DNA from: Finegoldia magna
GTDB lineage: Bacteria > Bacillota > Clostridia > Tissierellales > Peptoniphilaceae
Assembly (NCBI RefSeq): GCF_003182075.1
Contig: NZ_QGTH01000003.1
Location: forward strand, 1 to 64,000
Reading direction: 5' to 3'
Length of the DNA: 64,000 nt
The notes under the pieces: generated by a model
Told to the model about the DNA's origin: nothing
The model's input: the letters and a program-made list of their open reading frames with translations, nothing else
Database searches by the model: none
Shown here: positions 34,727 through 44,658 of the stretch, piece after piece
Position numbering within the stretch: the first letter of the stretch is position 1
Layout: each line of letters starts with the position of its first letter
Made by a program: the position numbers and the translations under genes

Positions 34727-34750
34727 AGGTTGGTAAAGAATGGTGATAGT

Positions 34751-35275
34751 ATGAAGAAATTTTTAAATAGTAAGTTTTCAAATTTGCTATTTGCAATATT
34801 TATAGCTTTAGTAGTATGTTTCGTAATAAAAACTTTTATTTTAGAAACACAAATAGTAAAATCATCAAATATGAGTCCCACTTTAACTTCTGGAGATTTT
34901 GTTCTCATTAACAAATTAAACAAAATTACTGGATATATTAAAAAAACTGATATAGTTCAGTATTATGATCAGAAGGATTCAGAATCTAATATTGCAAGAG
35001 TTATTGCAATGCCTAAGGATTCAGTGGAAATTATAAATGATGATATTTTTGTTAATGGAAAAAGAATATATGAACCTTATATTCTGCTACAACAGTCCAA
35101 AAAATTAAACAACAATAAATGGGTTTTAAGTAAAGATGAATATTTTGTTATAAATGATGATAGAGAATTAGATAATTATAATGACAGCAGGTACATAGGA
35201 CCTATTAATAAAGATTCGATAATCGGTGTAGTTTTCTTTAGGTTATATCCTGTTGATAAGATTGGTTCGATTTAG
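34751..35275 (+). CDS. Type I signal peptidase homologue lacking the catalytic Ser-Lys dyad
   Basis: The 174-residue protein has the whole SPase I layout: an N-terminal membrane anchor (about 10-30) and the box B region MSPTLTSGD (41-49). Box D ARVIAMPKD (82-90), VNGKRIYEPY (101-110) and the box E remnant INDDRELDNYNDSRYIGP (134-151) follow. Active enzymes have Ser directly before the Met of box B and Lys before Arg of box D; here these are Asn40 and Ala82. The GDNR of box E is NDDR. So the fold is kept but peptide-bond cleavage by the usual mechanism is not expected. It may bind signal peptides, act as a regulator, or be decaying. The frame is intact and it has its own promoter. Confidence 0.85.
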   Translation: MKKFLNSKFSNLLFAIFIALVVCFVIKTFILETQIVKSSNMSPTLTSGDFVLINKLNKITGYIKKTDIVQYYDQKDSESNIARVIAMPKDSVEIINDDIFVNGKRIYEPYILLQQSKKLNNNKWVLSKDEYFVINDDRELDNYNDSRYIGPINKDSIIGVVFFRLYPVDKIGSI

Positions 35276-35284
35276 GAGATTTAA

Positions 35285-37096
35285 ATGAAAAACGATAAAA
35301 AATACATAAGAAATTTTTCAATAATTGCGCATATAGATCATGGGAAATCAACATTAGCTGATAGATTGATTGAAGAGACAGGTATGCTTACTCATAGAGA
35401 AATGAGTGAACAGGTTTTGGATTCTATGGACTTGGAACGCGAAAGAGGTATAACAATCAAATTAAAAGCCATTAAATTATCTTATAAGGCTAAAGATGGT
35501 AATGTATACAATCTGAATTTAATAGATACACCAGGTCATGTTGACTTTACTTATGAAGTAAGTAGATCATTAAAAGCGTGTGAAGGTGCAGTATTAATTG
35601 TCGATGCAACGCAAGGTGTAGAGGCACAGACATTAGGAAATGTATACTTGGCCATCGACCAAAATTTAGAAATTTTACCTGTAATAAATAAAATAGACTT
35701 ACCAAGTGCCGACATTGATTTTGCAAAAAAGGAAATAGAAGATATTATTGGATTAGATGCTGAAAATGTTCCTGCAGTATCGGCAAAAGAAGGAATAAAT
35801 ATAGTAGATGTTCTAGAAGATATAGTTAATAACGTTCCTGCACCAATTGGGGACGAAAATAAGCCTCTAAAGGCATTAATATTTGACTCATATTACGATT
35901 TTTATAAAGGCGTTGTCGTTTATGTCAGAGTTTTTGATGGTTGTATAAAGCCAGGATCTGAAATTTTAATGATGTCTACTAACAAATCATTTGAAGTTAC
36001 TGAATGTGGTTACACATCTTCCGGAATGATAAGCACAGATGAAATTAGCGCTGGAGATGTAGGATATGTTGTCTGCAGTATCAAAAATGTAAAAGATGCT
36101 AGAGTAGGTGACACTATAACAGATAAAAACAATCCTGTAAATAAACCTCTGGAGGGATATAAGCAAGTTACACCAATGGTTTATTGTGGTATTTATCCTG
36201 CTGAAGGTGAAGATTTCAATTCTGTAAGAGATGCACTAGAAAAACTTCAAGTTAATGACGCAGCTTTAACATTTGAAAATGAAACATCAATCGCACTAGG
36301 TTTTGGATTGAGATGTGGATTTTTAGGGTTGTTACACATGGAAATTATTCAAGAAAGATTAGATAGAGAATTTGACTTAGATATCATTGCTACTGCTCCA
36401 AGTGTAATATATAAAGTTCATAAAAAAGATGGAACTGAAGTAGAAATACAAAATCCTACAAATTTCCCAAAGGAAACTGAAATTGATTATGTTGAAGAGC
36501 CTGTTGTTCATGCTGAAATCATGACTCCTACAGATTATGTCGGAGTAATTATGGAACTTTGTCAAGGAAAAAGAGGAACTTTCATAGATATGACTTACCT
36601 TGATGAAAAAAGAGTAACAATAAAATACAAATTACCATTAAATGAAGTGATTTATGATTTCTATGATGCTTTAAAATCAAAAACAAGAGGTTACGCATCT
36701 TTGGATTATGAGTTAATTGGTTATGAAAAATCTGATTTAATTAAACTAGAAATAATGATTAATTCAGAAAAAGTTGACGCGTTAACATTAATTGTTCACG
36801 AAGATTTAGCTTATGAAAGAGCAAGAAAAATAGTAACGAAACTTAAAGATGAAATACCAAGACATCAATTTGTAATTCCTGTACAAGCTGCAATAGGAAA
36901 TAAAATTATCGCAAGAGAAACTATAAAAGCATACAGAAAAGATGTACTTGCTAAGTGTTACGGTGGAGATATAACTAGAAAGCGTAAACTATTAGAAAAA
37001 CAAAAAGAAGGTAAAAAGCGAATGAGATCGGTAGGTAGCGTAGATGTTCCTCAAGAAGCTTTCTTATCAGTCTTAAAATATGATGAAGGAAATTAA
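35285..37096 (+). CDS. lepA: Elongation factor 4 (LepA), ribosomal back-translocase GTPase
   Basis: Ribosome-bound GTPase related to EF-G. The 603-residue protein has G1 [10 protein letters not shown] (about 15-24), G2 RGITIK, G3 DTPGHVDF and G4 NKIDLP, then domains II, III and V and the LepA-specific C-terminal domain (about 490-600). Pairing of lepA with a lepB-type gene just upstream is an old arrangement (E. coli lepA-lepB), here with the degenerate peptidase. GGAGAT serves as ribosome site, 10 bases after the upstream stop. Confidence 0.97.
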   Translation: MKNDKKYIRNFSIIAHIDHGKSTLADRLIEETGMLTHREMSEQVLDSMDLERERGITIKLKAIKLSYKAKDGNVYNLNLIDTPGHVDFTYEVSRSLKACEGAVLIVDATQGVEAQTLGNVYLAIDQNLEILPVINKIDLPSADIDFAKKEIEDIIGLDAENVPAVSAKEGINIVDVLEDIVNNVPAPIGDENKPLKALIFDSYYDFYKGVVVYVRVFDGCIKPGSEILMMSTNKSFEVTECGYTSSGMISTDEISAGDVGYVVCSIKNVKDARVGDTITDKNNPVNKPLEGYKQVTPMVYCGIYPAEGEDFNSVRDALEKLQVNDAALTFENETSIALGFGLRCGFLGLLHMEIIQERLDREFDLDIIATAPSVIYKVHKKDGTEVEIQNPTNFPKETEIDYVEEPVVHAEIMTPTDYVGVIMELCQGKRGTFIDMTYLDEKRVTIKYKLPLNEVIYDFYDALKSKTRGYASLDYELIGYEKSDLIKLEIMINSEKVDALTLIVHEDLAYERARKIVTKLKDEIPRHQFVIPVQAAIGNKIIARETIKAYRKDVLAKCYGGDITRKRKLLEKQKEGKKRMRSVGSVDVPQEAFLSVLKYDEGN

Positions 37097-37102
37097 ATTT
37101 GT

Positions 37103-37131
37103 TAAGCCAAGCGAAAGTTTGGCTTATTTTT
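37103..37131 (+). terminator. Terminator between lepA and hemW
   Basis: A 10-bp stem (AAGCCAAGC with GTTTGGCTT, one G-T pair) closed by a GAAA tetraloop (37113-37116), then TTTTT at 37127-37131. The hemW ribosome site follows directly, so hemW depends on read-through. Confidence 0.85.
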
Positions 37132-37143
37132 ATAGGAGGAGTT

Positions 37144-38247
37144 ATGAAAGGAATCTATATTCACATACCTTTTTGTGCTTATAAGTGTAATTATTGTGAT
37201 TTTTCAACAATGACGAAACAATACCAAAGAATTGATGAATACTTTGATTTATTACAAAAAGAAATAAATATGTACAATAATCCTAATGACAGAATAGATA
37301 CCATTTATATAGGAGGAGGAACACCGAATCTTGTGGATTCTAAATATATTGAAAAAACGTATAACGTAATAGATAGCTGTTTTAACTTACAATTAAAGGA
37401 ATTTACTATTGAATGCAATCCAGAGTTCGTCACAAAAGAAAAAATTGAAAACTATAAAAAAGTTGGTATAGATAGAGTATCATTGGGAGTTCAATCATTT
37501 AATGATCAGTACAACAAATTTTTAGGAAGACAGCATACAGTATCAGATGTTTTTAAGTCATTTGAAATAATTAAAGGTTACATTGATAATATTTCAATTG
37601 ATTTAATATTTGGATTTCCAAATCAAACTTTAGAATCTCTGGATAAAGATCTTAATTATATAATAAAACTCAAACCAAATCATGTGTCGTGGTATAACAT
37701 GATATTAGAACCTGGAACAAAATTTTACAAAAACTATAAAGACATAAATAGAAATGATGATATAGAATACGAAATGTATATGAAGATTTGTAATGGTTTA
37801 GAAAATTATAAACACTACGAAATTTCTAATTTTGCAAAAGATAATTTTGAATCCATTCACAACAAGATTTATTGGAAAGACGAGCAGTATTACGGATTTG
37901 GTTTATCTTCATCTGGATATTTAAATCAACTGAGATATACAAATGAGTTTTTCTACCCCAATTACAAAAACAAAATAATAAAAAATGAAAAGCCTATTAG
38001 TTTTTCTGAGAAAATTGATTTAGAAAAAAGAGAATTTGAATTCATAATAACTAATATGAGATTAAAGAATGGATTAGATTTAAAAGAATACTTTGAAAAA
38101 TTTGGCATAAATTTATACACGAATAACAAAAAATTAATCGATAACTGGATTAATAAAGGATTGTTAACTTTAAACAACAACCATATAAGCTTTACAAATC
38201 AAGGCTTTTTCGTGTCAAATAGTTTTTTCGTAGATATTTTAGTATAA
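37144..38247 (+). CDS. hemW: HemW-like radical SAM protein
   Basis: Radical SAM protein of the coproporphyrinogen-oxidase-like family; HemW is thought to be a heme chaperone, not an oxidase. The 367-residue protein has the 4Fe-4S motif CAYKCNYC (Cys 11, 15, 18), the SAM-binding IYIGGGTPN and a C-terminal HemN-like domain. I chose ATG 37144 with the AGGAGGA site upstream; the longer frame from 37099 would read through the terminator. In Firmicutes hemW commonly sits between lepA and hrcA, as here. Confidence 0.93.
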   Translation: MKGIYIHIPFCAYKCNYCDFSTMTKQYQRIDEYFDLLQKEINMYNNPNDRIDTIYIGGGTPNLVDSKYIEKTYNVIDSCFNLQLKEFTIECNPEFVTKEKIENYKKVGIDRVSLGVQSFNDQYNKFLGRQHTVSDVFKSFEIIKGYIDNISIDLIFGFPNQTLESLDKDLNYIIKLKPNHVSWYNMILEPGTKFYKNYKDINRNDDIEYEMYMKICNGLENYKHYEISNFAKDNFESIHNKIYWKDEQYYGFGLSSSGYLNQLRYTNEFFYPNYKNKIIKNEKPISFSEKIDLEKREFEFIITNMRLKNGLDLKEYFEKFGINLYTNNKKLIDNWINKGLLTLNNNHISFTNQGFFVSNSFFVDILV

Positions 38248-38250
38248 CAC

Positions 38251-38279
38251 TTGACACAGTATAAATGGTAGTGTATAAT
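38251..38279 (+). promoter_or_regulatory. Consensus promoter of the heat-shock operon
   Basis: Perfect TTGACA (38251-38256), a 17-bp spacer and perfect TATAAT (38274-38279). The only fully consensus promoter seen in the window, as expected for a repressor-controlled gene. Confidence 0.95.
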
Positions 38280-38283
38280 TTTA

Positions 38284-38310
38284 TTATCACTCAAGGTAAT
38301 AGGTTGCTAA
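38284..38310 (+). promoter_or_regulatory. CIRCE operator (HrcA-binding site)
   Basis: TTATCACTC (38284-38292), 9 bp, and GGTTGCTAA (38302-38310). The CIRCE consensus is TTAGCACTC-N9-GAGTGCTAA; the arms match 8/9 and 7/9 with exact spacing. It lies over the expected transcription start, just downstream of the -10, so HrcA would block initiation and control its own operon. Confidence 0.9.
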
Positions 38311-38328
38311 CAAAAAAGAGGTGAGGTC

Positions 38329-39375
38329 TTGAATGAAAATTTAACACAAAGAAAATTTAATATCTTACTCGCTACTATAGACAATTATATAAAGACTGCT
38401 CAGCCGATAGGATCTCGAGTTTTGTCAAAGAATTATAATATAGGTTTCAGTCCAGCAACTATCAGAAATGAAATGAGCGACTTAGGTGATTTGGGATATT
38501 TAGTTCAATCTCATATTTCATCAGGAAGAATTCCATCGCAAAAAGCTTTCAGATTGTATGTGGATTATATTCTAGACAAACTTTATAAAACCGATGATTC
38601 TAGCTCTTCGTTAATGTCTATAAGAAAACCCTATGAAAGAATTGTTGAACCTGAGAAATTGATTAAATCTTCTTCTCAGTTTATTTCTGAAATAACTCAG
38701 TATCCGGTTATTTCTATGTTAAAAAAATCAGATAGGATGCATTTATCACACATAGAGTTACTTTCAATAAGCGATTATAATTATGTTTTATTAACGTTAT
38801 ATGATTCTGGTGACTTAAATCATACTGTGATTTCATCAGAGCAAGTCATAGAATCAAATGAATTAATTAAGATTAATTTTCTATTGAAGAAACTTTTTTT
38901 AGGGAAAAATCTAAATGAAGTTTATGATAATTTAGACGAATTTTCTTCAAAATATAAATATAATGATCTTTTTAAAGGTGCAATTACCGATATTATTGAA
39001 AATGAAAAAGATAAGTTATCTTCAATGTATGTATCTGTTGAAGGCTTATCAAATATTTTCAAATATAGTGAATACAGCGACTTAGACAAAGTCAAAACCA
39101 TAATAGAATACCTTGAAGACAAAGACAAAATAGTGAATATTTTGAATTCTTCAGATAATTTCTTGGACATTAAAGTGGGAGATGAAAATAACGAACAATC
39201 ACTTGTTGAAAACACAATCATCAAGAGTTCTTATTTCTTCAACAAGAATAACATCGGTGTTATAGCTATTGTTGCTCCCATGAGAATGAATTATGAACTT
39301 TCAATAGAAGCTATGTTTAAATTATCTAGAAGAATTAATGGATTAATTATTAGGGGGGATTATTATGAAAGATAA
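38329..39375 (+). CDS. hrcA: Heat-shock transcriptional repressor HrcA
   Basis: Represses class I heat-shock genes by binding CIRCE, with GroEL as folding cofactor. The 348-residue protein has an N-terminal winged helix (LTQRKFNILLATIDNYIKTAQPIGSR, then SPATIRNEMSDL) and the C-terminal GAF-like HrcA domain. The start is TTG 38329 with AGAGGTGAGG upstream; the ATG four bases later is out of frame and stopped at once. First gene of hrcA-grpE-dnaK. Its end overlaps grpE by 11 bases. Confidence 0.96.
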   Translation: MNENLTQRKFNILLATIDNYIKTAQPIGSRVLSKNYNIGFSPATIRNEMSDLGDLGYLVQSHISSGRIPSQKAFRLYVDYILDKLYKTDDSSSSLMSIRKPYERIVEPEKLIKSSSQFISEITQYPVISMLKKSDRMHLSHIELLSISDYNYVLLTLYDSGDLNHTVISSEQVIESNELIKINFLLKKLFLGKNLNEVYDNLDEFSSKYKYNDLFKGAITDIIENEKDKLSSMYVSVEGLSNIFKYSEYSDLDKVKTIIEYLEDKDKIVNILNSSDNFLDIKVGDENNEQSLVENTIIKSSYFFNKNNIGVIAIVAPMRMNYELSIEAMFKLSRRINGLIIRGDYYER

Positions 39376-39931
39376 CGAAGAAAATTTGAAGCAAAATCAA
39401 TATTCAGAAGATGTAAAAAATGGAGAAAAAGACTTAGAAAAAGAAAAAATAAATAAAAATGAAACTGAAAATGAGTCAGTAAAAGGAGAAGTCGAAAGCG
39501 ACAAAGATGAAGTTGTAAATTCTGAAATAGAAGATTTAAAAGACTCTTTAAAAAGATTACAAGCGGATTTTATCAATTATAAGAATAGAACAAATAGAGA
39601 AAGACAACAGTCTATTGAATTAGCCAATGAGTCTTTAATTTTGAAAATTCTACCTATAATAGATGATTTAGATAGAGCTATCGATAGTAAGGAAGAAAAA
39701 GATGAGTTCTCTAGCGGTGTTGAATTAATTAGAGACAACCTACTATTATCACTAAAAGATTTCGGGTTGGAAGAAGTAGATTGTTCAGATAAATTTGATC
39801 CAAATTACCATCATGCAGTTATTACTGAAGATAGTGATAAGGGTTCAGATATGATAATAGAAGTATTCCAAAAAGGATACATTTTGAATAACAAATGCAT
39901 CAGACCTGCAATGGTCAAAGTTAGTAAATAA
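39365..39931 (+). CDS. grpE: GrpE nucleotide-exchange factor
   Basis: Releases ADP from DnaK. The 188-residue protein has an acidic, low-complexity N-terminal third, a long helix (about 55-105; LKRLQADFINYKNRTNRERQQ) and the C-terminal beta domain (about 130-185; HHAVITEDSDKG, GYILNNKCIRPAMVKVSK). Length is standard. TTAGGGGGG precedes the ATG, inside the end of hrcA. Confidence 0.96.
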   Translation: MKDNEENLKQNQYSEDVKNGEKDLEKEKINKNETENESVKGEVESDKDEVVNSEIEDLKDSLKRLQADFINYKNRTNRERQQSIELANESLILKILPIIDDLDRAIDSKEEKDEFSSGVELIRDNLLLSLKDFGLEEVDCSDKFDPNYHHAVITEDSDKGSDMIIEVFQKGYILNNKCIRPAMVKVSK

Positions 39932-39973
39932 GAATTTTAAATATAGATAAAAATCTAAAAGGAGGATTTTATA

Positions 39974-41800
39974 ATGAGTAAAGTAATAGGTATTGATTTA
40001 GGTACAACAAATTCAGCAGTAGCAGTTATGGAAGGTGGAGAATCAGTCATAGTTCCTAACTCAGAAGGTAATAGAACTACTCCATCAATCGTAGCATTCA
40101 CTAAAGATGGTGAAAGATTGGTTGGTGAAACAGCAAAAAGACAAGCAATCACAAACCCAGACAGAACAATCACATCAATTAAAAGAGAAATGGGTACTGA
40201 ATACAAAGTAAACATTGATGGTAAAGATTATTCTCCAGAAGAAATTTCAGCAATGATTTTGCAAAAATTAAAAGCCGACACTGAAAGTTATTTAGGAGAA
40301 GAAGTTACAGAAGCAGTAATTACTGTCCCAGCTTACTTTACAGACTCTCAAAGACAAGCAACAAAAAACGCTGGTAAGATTGCTGGATTAAACGTAAAAA
40401 GAATAATCAACGAACCAACAGCGGCTGCATTGGCTTATGGTATTGATAAAGAAACTGATCAACACAAAGTTATGGTTTATGACTTAGGTGGTGGTACATT
40501 CGACGTTTCAATCCTTGAAGTTGGAGATGGCGTATTCGAAGTATTAGCTACACGTGGTAATAACAGACTAGGTGGAGATGATTTTGATGAAAAATTATTA
40601 AACTATCTTGCAGATGAATTCATGAAACAAAATGGTGTGGATTTGAGAAAAGATGCTACTTCTAAACAAAGACTTAAAGATGCAGCAGAAAACGCTAAGA
40701 AAGAACTATCTACAAGAGTTTCTACTAATGTTAACTTACCATTTATTTCTGCAGTAAATGGAACTCCAGTTCACTTAAATATGGATATTACAAGATCAAA
40801 ATTTGATGAATTAACATCTGACTTGGTTGAAGAATCTTTAAAACCAGTAAGACAAGCATTAGAAGATGCTGGATTAAGTCACAATGATATAGAAAAAGTT
40901 TTATTAGTTGGTGGTTCTACAAGAATTCCAGCTGTTCAAGAAGCTGTTAAAAAATTAATAGGTAAAAATCCACAAAAAGATATTAACCCAGATGAATGTG
41001 TTGCTATTGGTGCAGCATTACAAGGTGGTGTATTAACTGGTGAAGTAAAAGATTTATTGTTACTTGATGTTACACCTTTATCATTGGGTATCGAAACTTT
41101 AGGTGGAGTATGTACAAAATTAATCGAAAGAAACACTACAATTCCAACTAAAAAATCTCAAGTATTTACAACAGCAGCTGACGGTCAAACATCCGTGGAA
41201 ATCAAAGTGCTACAAGGCGAAAGAGAAATGGCAGCTGACAATACTTTGTTAGGACAATTCAACTTAACTGAAATTCCAGCAGCCCCAAGAGGAGTACCTC
41301 AAATTGAAGTAACATTTGATATTGATGCGAATGGTATTGTAAACGTAAGTGCTAAAGATTTAGGATCTGGAAAACAACAAGCTATGACAATTACTTCTTC
41401 AACTAAAATGAGCGATGAAGAAATCAAGAGAAAAGTTGACGAAGCAAGTAAGTATGCTGAAGAAGATAAAAATAAAAAAGAAACTATTGAAACAAAGAAT
41501 AACGCTGAATCTGTAATTTACCAAGTTGAAAAGACAATCAAAGACTTAGGCGACAAAGTTTCAGAATCCGAAAAATCTGATATCAGTTCAAAAGTAGAAG
41601 CTTTAAAATCAATCTTAGACTCAGGAGATAACAACGATATTAAAGCTAAGACAGATGAATTAACTCAAGAAATGTACAAATTAAGTTCTAAACTATATGA
41701 AAACACAGCTCAACAACCGGGAGCTTCACAAGAATCTAAAAAAGATGATGATGTTGTAGATGCTGATTATGAAGTTGTTGATGACGACGAAAATAAATAA
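39974..41800 (+). CDS. dnaK: Chaperone DnaK (Hsp70)
   Basis: ATP-dependent Hsp70. The 608-residue protein has the nucleotide-binding domain with [11 protein letters not shown] (5-15), [10 protein letters not shown] (about 170-179) and [10 protein letters not shown] (about 315). The interdomain linker [13 protein letters not shown] (about 358-370), substrate-binding domain, lid and acidic tail ending in DDDENK follow. Like other Firmicute DnaKs it lacks the loop of about 24 residues found in the E. coli ATPase domain. AGGAGG lies upstream of the ATG. A terminator separates it from dnaJ. Confidence 0.98.
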   Translation: MSKVIGIDLGTTNSAVAVMEGGESVIVPNSEGNRTTPSIVAFTKDGERLVGETAKRQAITNPDRTITSIKREMGTEYKVNIDGKDYSPEEISAMILQKLKADTESYLGEEVTEAVITVPAYFTDSQRQATKNAGKIAGLNVKRIINEPTAAALAYGIDKETDQHKVMVYDLGGGTFDVSILEVGDGVFEVLATRGNNRLGGDDFDEKLLNYLADEFMKQNGVDLRKDATSKQRLKDAAENAKKELSTRVSTNVNLPFISAVNGTPVHLNMDITRSKFDELTSDLVEESLKPVRQALEDAGLSHNDIEKVLLVGGSTRIPAVQEAVKKLIGKNPQKDINPDECVAIGAALQGGVLTGEVKDLLLLDVTPLSLGIETLGGVCTKLIERNTTIPTKKSQVFTTAADGQTSVEIKVLQGEREMAADNTLLGQFNLTEIPAAPRGVPQIEVTFDIDANGIVNVSAKDLGSGKQQAMTITSSTKMSDEEIKRKVDEASKYAEEDKNKKETIETKNNAESVIYQVEKTIKDLGDKVSESEKSDISSKVEALKSILDSGDNNDIKAKTDELTQEMYKLSSKLYENTAQQPGASQESKKDDDVVDADYEVVDDDENK

Positions 41801-41819
41801 TAACTAAAAAATCTTAAAA

Positions 41820-41851
41820 AAGGGGTAAAATTCTTACCCCTTGATTTTTTT
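41820..41851 (+). terminator. Terminator between dnaK and dnaJ
   Basis: A 9-bp stem (AAGGGGTAA 41820-41828 with 41834-41842), a 5-nt loop and a T-run at 41845-41851. Strong; dnaJ therefore needs read-through or its own promoter. Confidence 0.9.
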
Positions 41852-41868
41852 GTATCTTTTAGTAAAAT
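41841..41868 (+). promoter_or_regulatory. Possible separate promoter of dnaJ
   Basis: TTGATT (41841-41846), a 16-bp spacer and TAAAAT (41863-41868). The -35 overlaps the terminator's right arm. Plausible but weaker than others here; no CIRCE copy is seen next to it. Confidence 0.45.
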
Positions 41869-41898
41869 AGAAAAGTCAGTAGATTAGGATGGTGAATA

Positions 41899-43017
41899 AT
41901 GAAAAATTTGTACGAAATACTTGAGGTTAATGAAAACGCAACTCAAGAAGAAATAAAAAAATCATATAGAAAATTAGCAAAAAAATATCATCCAGATATA
42001 AACAGTGGTGATCCTGAAGCTGAAAATAAATTTAAAGAAATTAACGGAGCATATGAGGTTTTAGGTGATAAAGAAAAAAGAAAAAAATACGATATGTACG
42101 GAGATAGAATATTTGATCAAGGATCAGGTGGAGGATTTTCAGATATCGGTGATATATTTGGTGATTTTTTCGGTGATATATTTGGTGGTTTTAGTTCTAG
42201 ATCTTATTCTAGAAATCCAAATGCCCCTAGAAAAGGCTCTAATATTCAAGTTGAACTGGAAATAGATTTTGAAGATTCAATTAACGGTACTAAAAAAGAA
42301 ATTTCTTATAAGAAAAAGGTAAAATGTCATGTTTGTAATGGCGATGGAGCAAAGCCAGGAACAAAAAAGAGAAAATGCGATAAATGTAATGGTACTGGGA
42401 TCATAAACGATACTAAAAGAACACCTTTTGGAATTTTTACACAACAATCTGAATGTGATAAATGTCATGGAGAAGGCTATGTAATCGATGAAAAATGTGA
42501 AAATTGTAAAGGTAAAGGATACGAAGTTCAAAGAAAAACAATAAACATTACTATACCTAAAGGAATAAACAACGGAGCTATCATGAGTGTAAAGGGCGAA
42601 GGTAATGATGGCGAAAACAATGGTAGTCCAGGCGACTTATATGTTATCATAAAGATTAGAGAACATGAATTTTTCAGAAGAATTAATAATGATATTGTTT
42701 TTGATATGCCTATCACATATGCTCAGGCTGTACTTGGTTCAAAAATTGAAGTTCCAACTTTAGATGGCATAGAAGAATTTGAACTTCCAGAAGGAACTCA
42801 ACCAAATACAACATTTAAACTTAAATCAAAGGGTGTTCCATATTTAAATTCTAATACAAGAGGAGACATATTATTTACTGTTAAAATCATTGTTCCTAAA
42901 AAAATAAATAAAGATCAAAAAGAAAAATTGATTGAATTTTCAGAAAGTATGAATCAAGAATTAAATGTAAATGAAAAGAAATCAATATTTGATAAAATAA
43001 AGGATATGTTTGAATAA
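41899..43017 (+). CDS. dnaJ: Chaperone DnaJ (Hsp40, type I)
   Basis: Stimulates DnaK ATPase and delivers clients. The 372-residue protein has an N-terminal J domain with HPD (31-33), a Gly/Phe-rich stretch (about 72-105), and four CxxCxGxG zinc-finger repeats (about 140-205; [32 protein letters not shown]). Two C-terminal beta domains complete it. The GGATGG ribosome site lies before the ATG. The stop codon region touches the prmA start (ATAATGG). Confidence 0.97.
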   Translation: MKNLYEILEVNENATQEEIKKSYRKLAKKYHPDINSGDPEAENKFKEINGAYEVLGDKEKRKKYDMYGDRIFDQGSGGGFSDIGDIFGDFFGDIFGGFSSRSYSRNPNAPRKGSNIQVELEIDFEDSINGTKKEISYKKKVKCHVCNGDGAKPGTKKRKCDKCNGTGIINDTKRTPFGIFTQQSECDKCHGEGYVIDEKCENCKGKGYEVQRKTINITIPKGINNGAIMSVKGEGNDGENNGSPGDLYVIIKIREHEFFRRINNDIVFDMPITYAQAVLGSKIEVPTLDGIEEFELPEGTQPNTTFKLKSKGVPYLNSNTRGDILFTVKIIVPKKINKDQKEKLIEFSESMNQELNVNEKKSIFDKIKDMFE

Positions 43018-43940
43018 TGGAAAAATGGCTAAGCTTTGATATTAAATGTCCAAAAGGATATGACGAAATCATAAGTTCTATACTATACGATTTAGGAATA
43101 GAAAATTTACAAATAGATGATTATCAAGATGTTTTAGATTTTAAGAAAGATCAACCTTATTGGGTGGTAATAGACGACGAAGATTTTACACCACATGATA
43201 ATGTCATCATTAAAGCTTTTTACGAAGATGATAAAGTAAATTATGAAGAAATTGAAGCAAAAATTAATGAATTCTCTATCAATAACAAGATAGATGTTCA
43301 AATTAGTAAGAACAAAGAAATTGAAGATATTGACTGGGCTAATGAATGGAAAAAGTATTACGAACCATTTTATATTGGCAATATTCTTATAAAACCTAGC
43401 TGGATTGAAATAGATGAAACAGATCACACCGTGTTAGAAATTAATCCGGGAATGGCATTTGGTACAGGACTCCACGAAACAACAAACTTATGTATTGAAC
43501 AACTTCAACAGCTGCAGCTTGATAATAAGAGTGTTTTAGACATTGGTTGTGGATCAGGAATACTTTCTGTAGCTTCTTCAAAATTAGGTGCTAAAGAAGT
43601 TTTTGCTACAGATATTGACCCATTAGCTGTAGAAGCAACATTAGATAATGCAGAACTTAATAAAATATCTAATATCAATGCTGTAGAAGGCTCTCTATTA
43701 GATAAAGTTGATAAAAAATACGATGTAGTAATAGCTAATATTTTATTGAACGTATTAGACATTTTAATTCCAGATTTGCCAAAAGCATTAGAAAAAGATG
43801 GAATTTTCATTTGCTCAGGATTGATCAATTCTCAAAGAGATAAAATTGTAAATATTTTAGAAAAAAACAACCTTGAAATTGTAGAAATATCTGAAAAAGG
43901 TGAATGGATTAGCGTAATAAGTAGGTTCAAAAATGTATAG
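43017..43940 (+). CDS. prmA: Ribosomal protein L11 methyltransferase
   Basis: Methylates lysines and the N-terminus of L11. The 307-residue protein has the N-terminal L11-recognition ferredoxin-like domain and the linker EINPGMAFGTGLHETT (about 142-157). A SAM domain with LDIGCGSGILSVAS (about 174-187) and the NILLNVL catalytic-region motif follows. It starts at the dnaJ stop, the usual dnaJ-prmA-rsmE order, and overlaps rsmE by 8 bases. Confidence 0.96.
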   Translation: MEKWLSFDIKCPKGYDEIISSILYDLGIENLQIDDYQDVLDFKKDQPYWVVIDDEDFTPHDNVIIKAFYEDDKVNYEEIEAKINEFSINNKIDVQISKNKEIEDIDWANEWKKYYEPFYIGNILIKPSWIEIDETDHTVLEINPGMAFGTGLHETTNLCIEQLQQLQLDNKSVLDIGCGSGILSVASSKLGAKEVFATDIDPLAVEATLDNAELNKISNINAVEGSLLDKVDKKYDVVIANILLNVLDILIPDLPKALEKDGIFICSGLINSQRDKIVNILEKNNLEIVEISEKGEWISVISRFKNV

Positions 43941-44658
43941 GACTTTTCGAAATCCCAAAGATAAGATAGATGATAAAATTATAATAAAAGATGAAGATTA
44001 TAATCATATCAAAAATTCTTTAAGACTTACAAAAGGTGATTTGATTCATCAAGTAATTGTAGATACAACTTTTGTAACCGAAATTGAAGATATTACTCCC
44101 GATGAAATAATTTGTAAAATAATAGATGAAGATAACATTCAATATGAATCTCCTTTGAACATTACTTTGTATCAATGTATCCTTAAATCAGATAAAAATG
44201 AGTATATCATACAAAAAGCTACTGAATTGGGAGTAAATAGAATTGTATTTGTAGAAACTGAAAGAACTGTTGTCAAATTAGATGAAAAAAAGTGGATTAA
44301 AAAAAAGAATAGATTTGAAAAAATCGCACTAGAATCATCTAAACAGTCAAAGAGAACATCTATCCCTGAAATAGAAGGACTACTTAATATCCATGAAATA
44401 TCAAATCAAGATAATAGTTTAAGTTTAGTATTCTATGAAAATGAAACAGAAAGCATTCAATCTTTGTTGACTAATTCAAATTATAAAGATATAAATATTT
44501 TCATTGGCCCAGAAGGCGGATTATCTGAAGAAAATTTAAATGTTTTAAAGTCAAAAGGATTTAAATCAGTTTCATTGGGAAACAGAATTTTACGCGCAGA
44601 TACAGCTCCAATTTGTGCTTTGAGTATTATTCAATATGAATTAGGAGATATAAAATAA
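43933..44658 (+). CDS. rsmE: 16S rRNA m3U1498 methyltransferase
   Basis: SPOUT-fold enzyme methylating N3 of U1498 in 16S rRNA. The 241-residue protein has an N-terminal PUA-like domain (FRNPKDKIDDKIIIKDEDYNHI) and the knotted SAM site IFIGPEGGLSEEN and SLGNRILRADTAPICAL near the C-terminus. It overlaps prmA by 8 bases and mtaB by one. Confidence 0.95.
   Translation: MYRTFRNPKDKIDDKIIIKDEDYNHIKNSLRLTKGDLIHQVIVDTTFVTEIEDITPDEIICKIIDEDNIQYESPLNITLYQCILKSDKNEYIIQKATELGVNRIVFVETERTVVKLDEKKWIKKKNRFEKIALESSKQSKRTSIPEIEGLLNIHEISNQDNSLSLVFYENETESIQSLLTNSNYKDINIFIGPEGGLSEENLNVLKSKGFKSVSLGNRILRADTAPICALSIIQYELGDIK

Noticed and set aside
34730-34750. TTG 34730 as the start of the signal-peptidase-like gene
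   Set aside because: It lies only four bases after the -10 box, upstream of the expected transcription start; ATG 34751 has a ribosome site and gives the normal N-terminus.
37099-37143. Longer N-terminus for hemW
   Set aside because: The extra 45 bases encode a terminator hairpin, and the family N-terminus begins at 37144.
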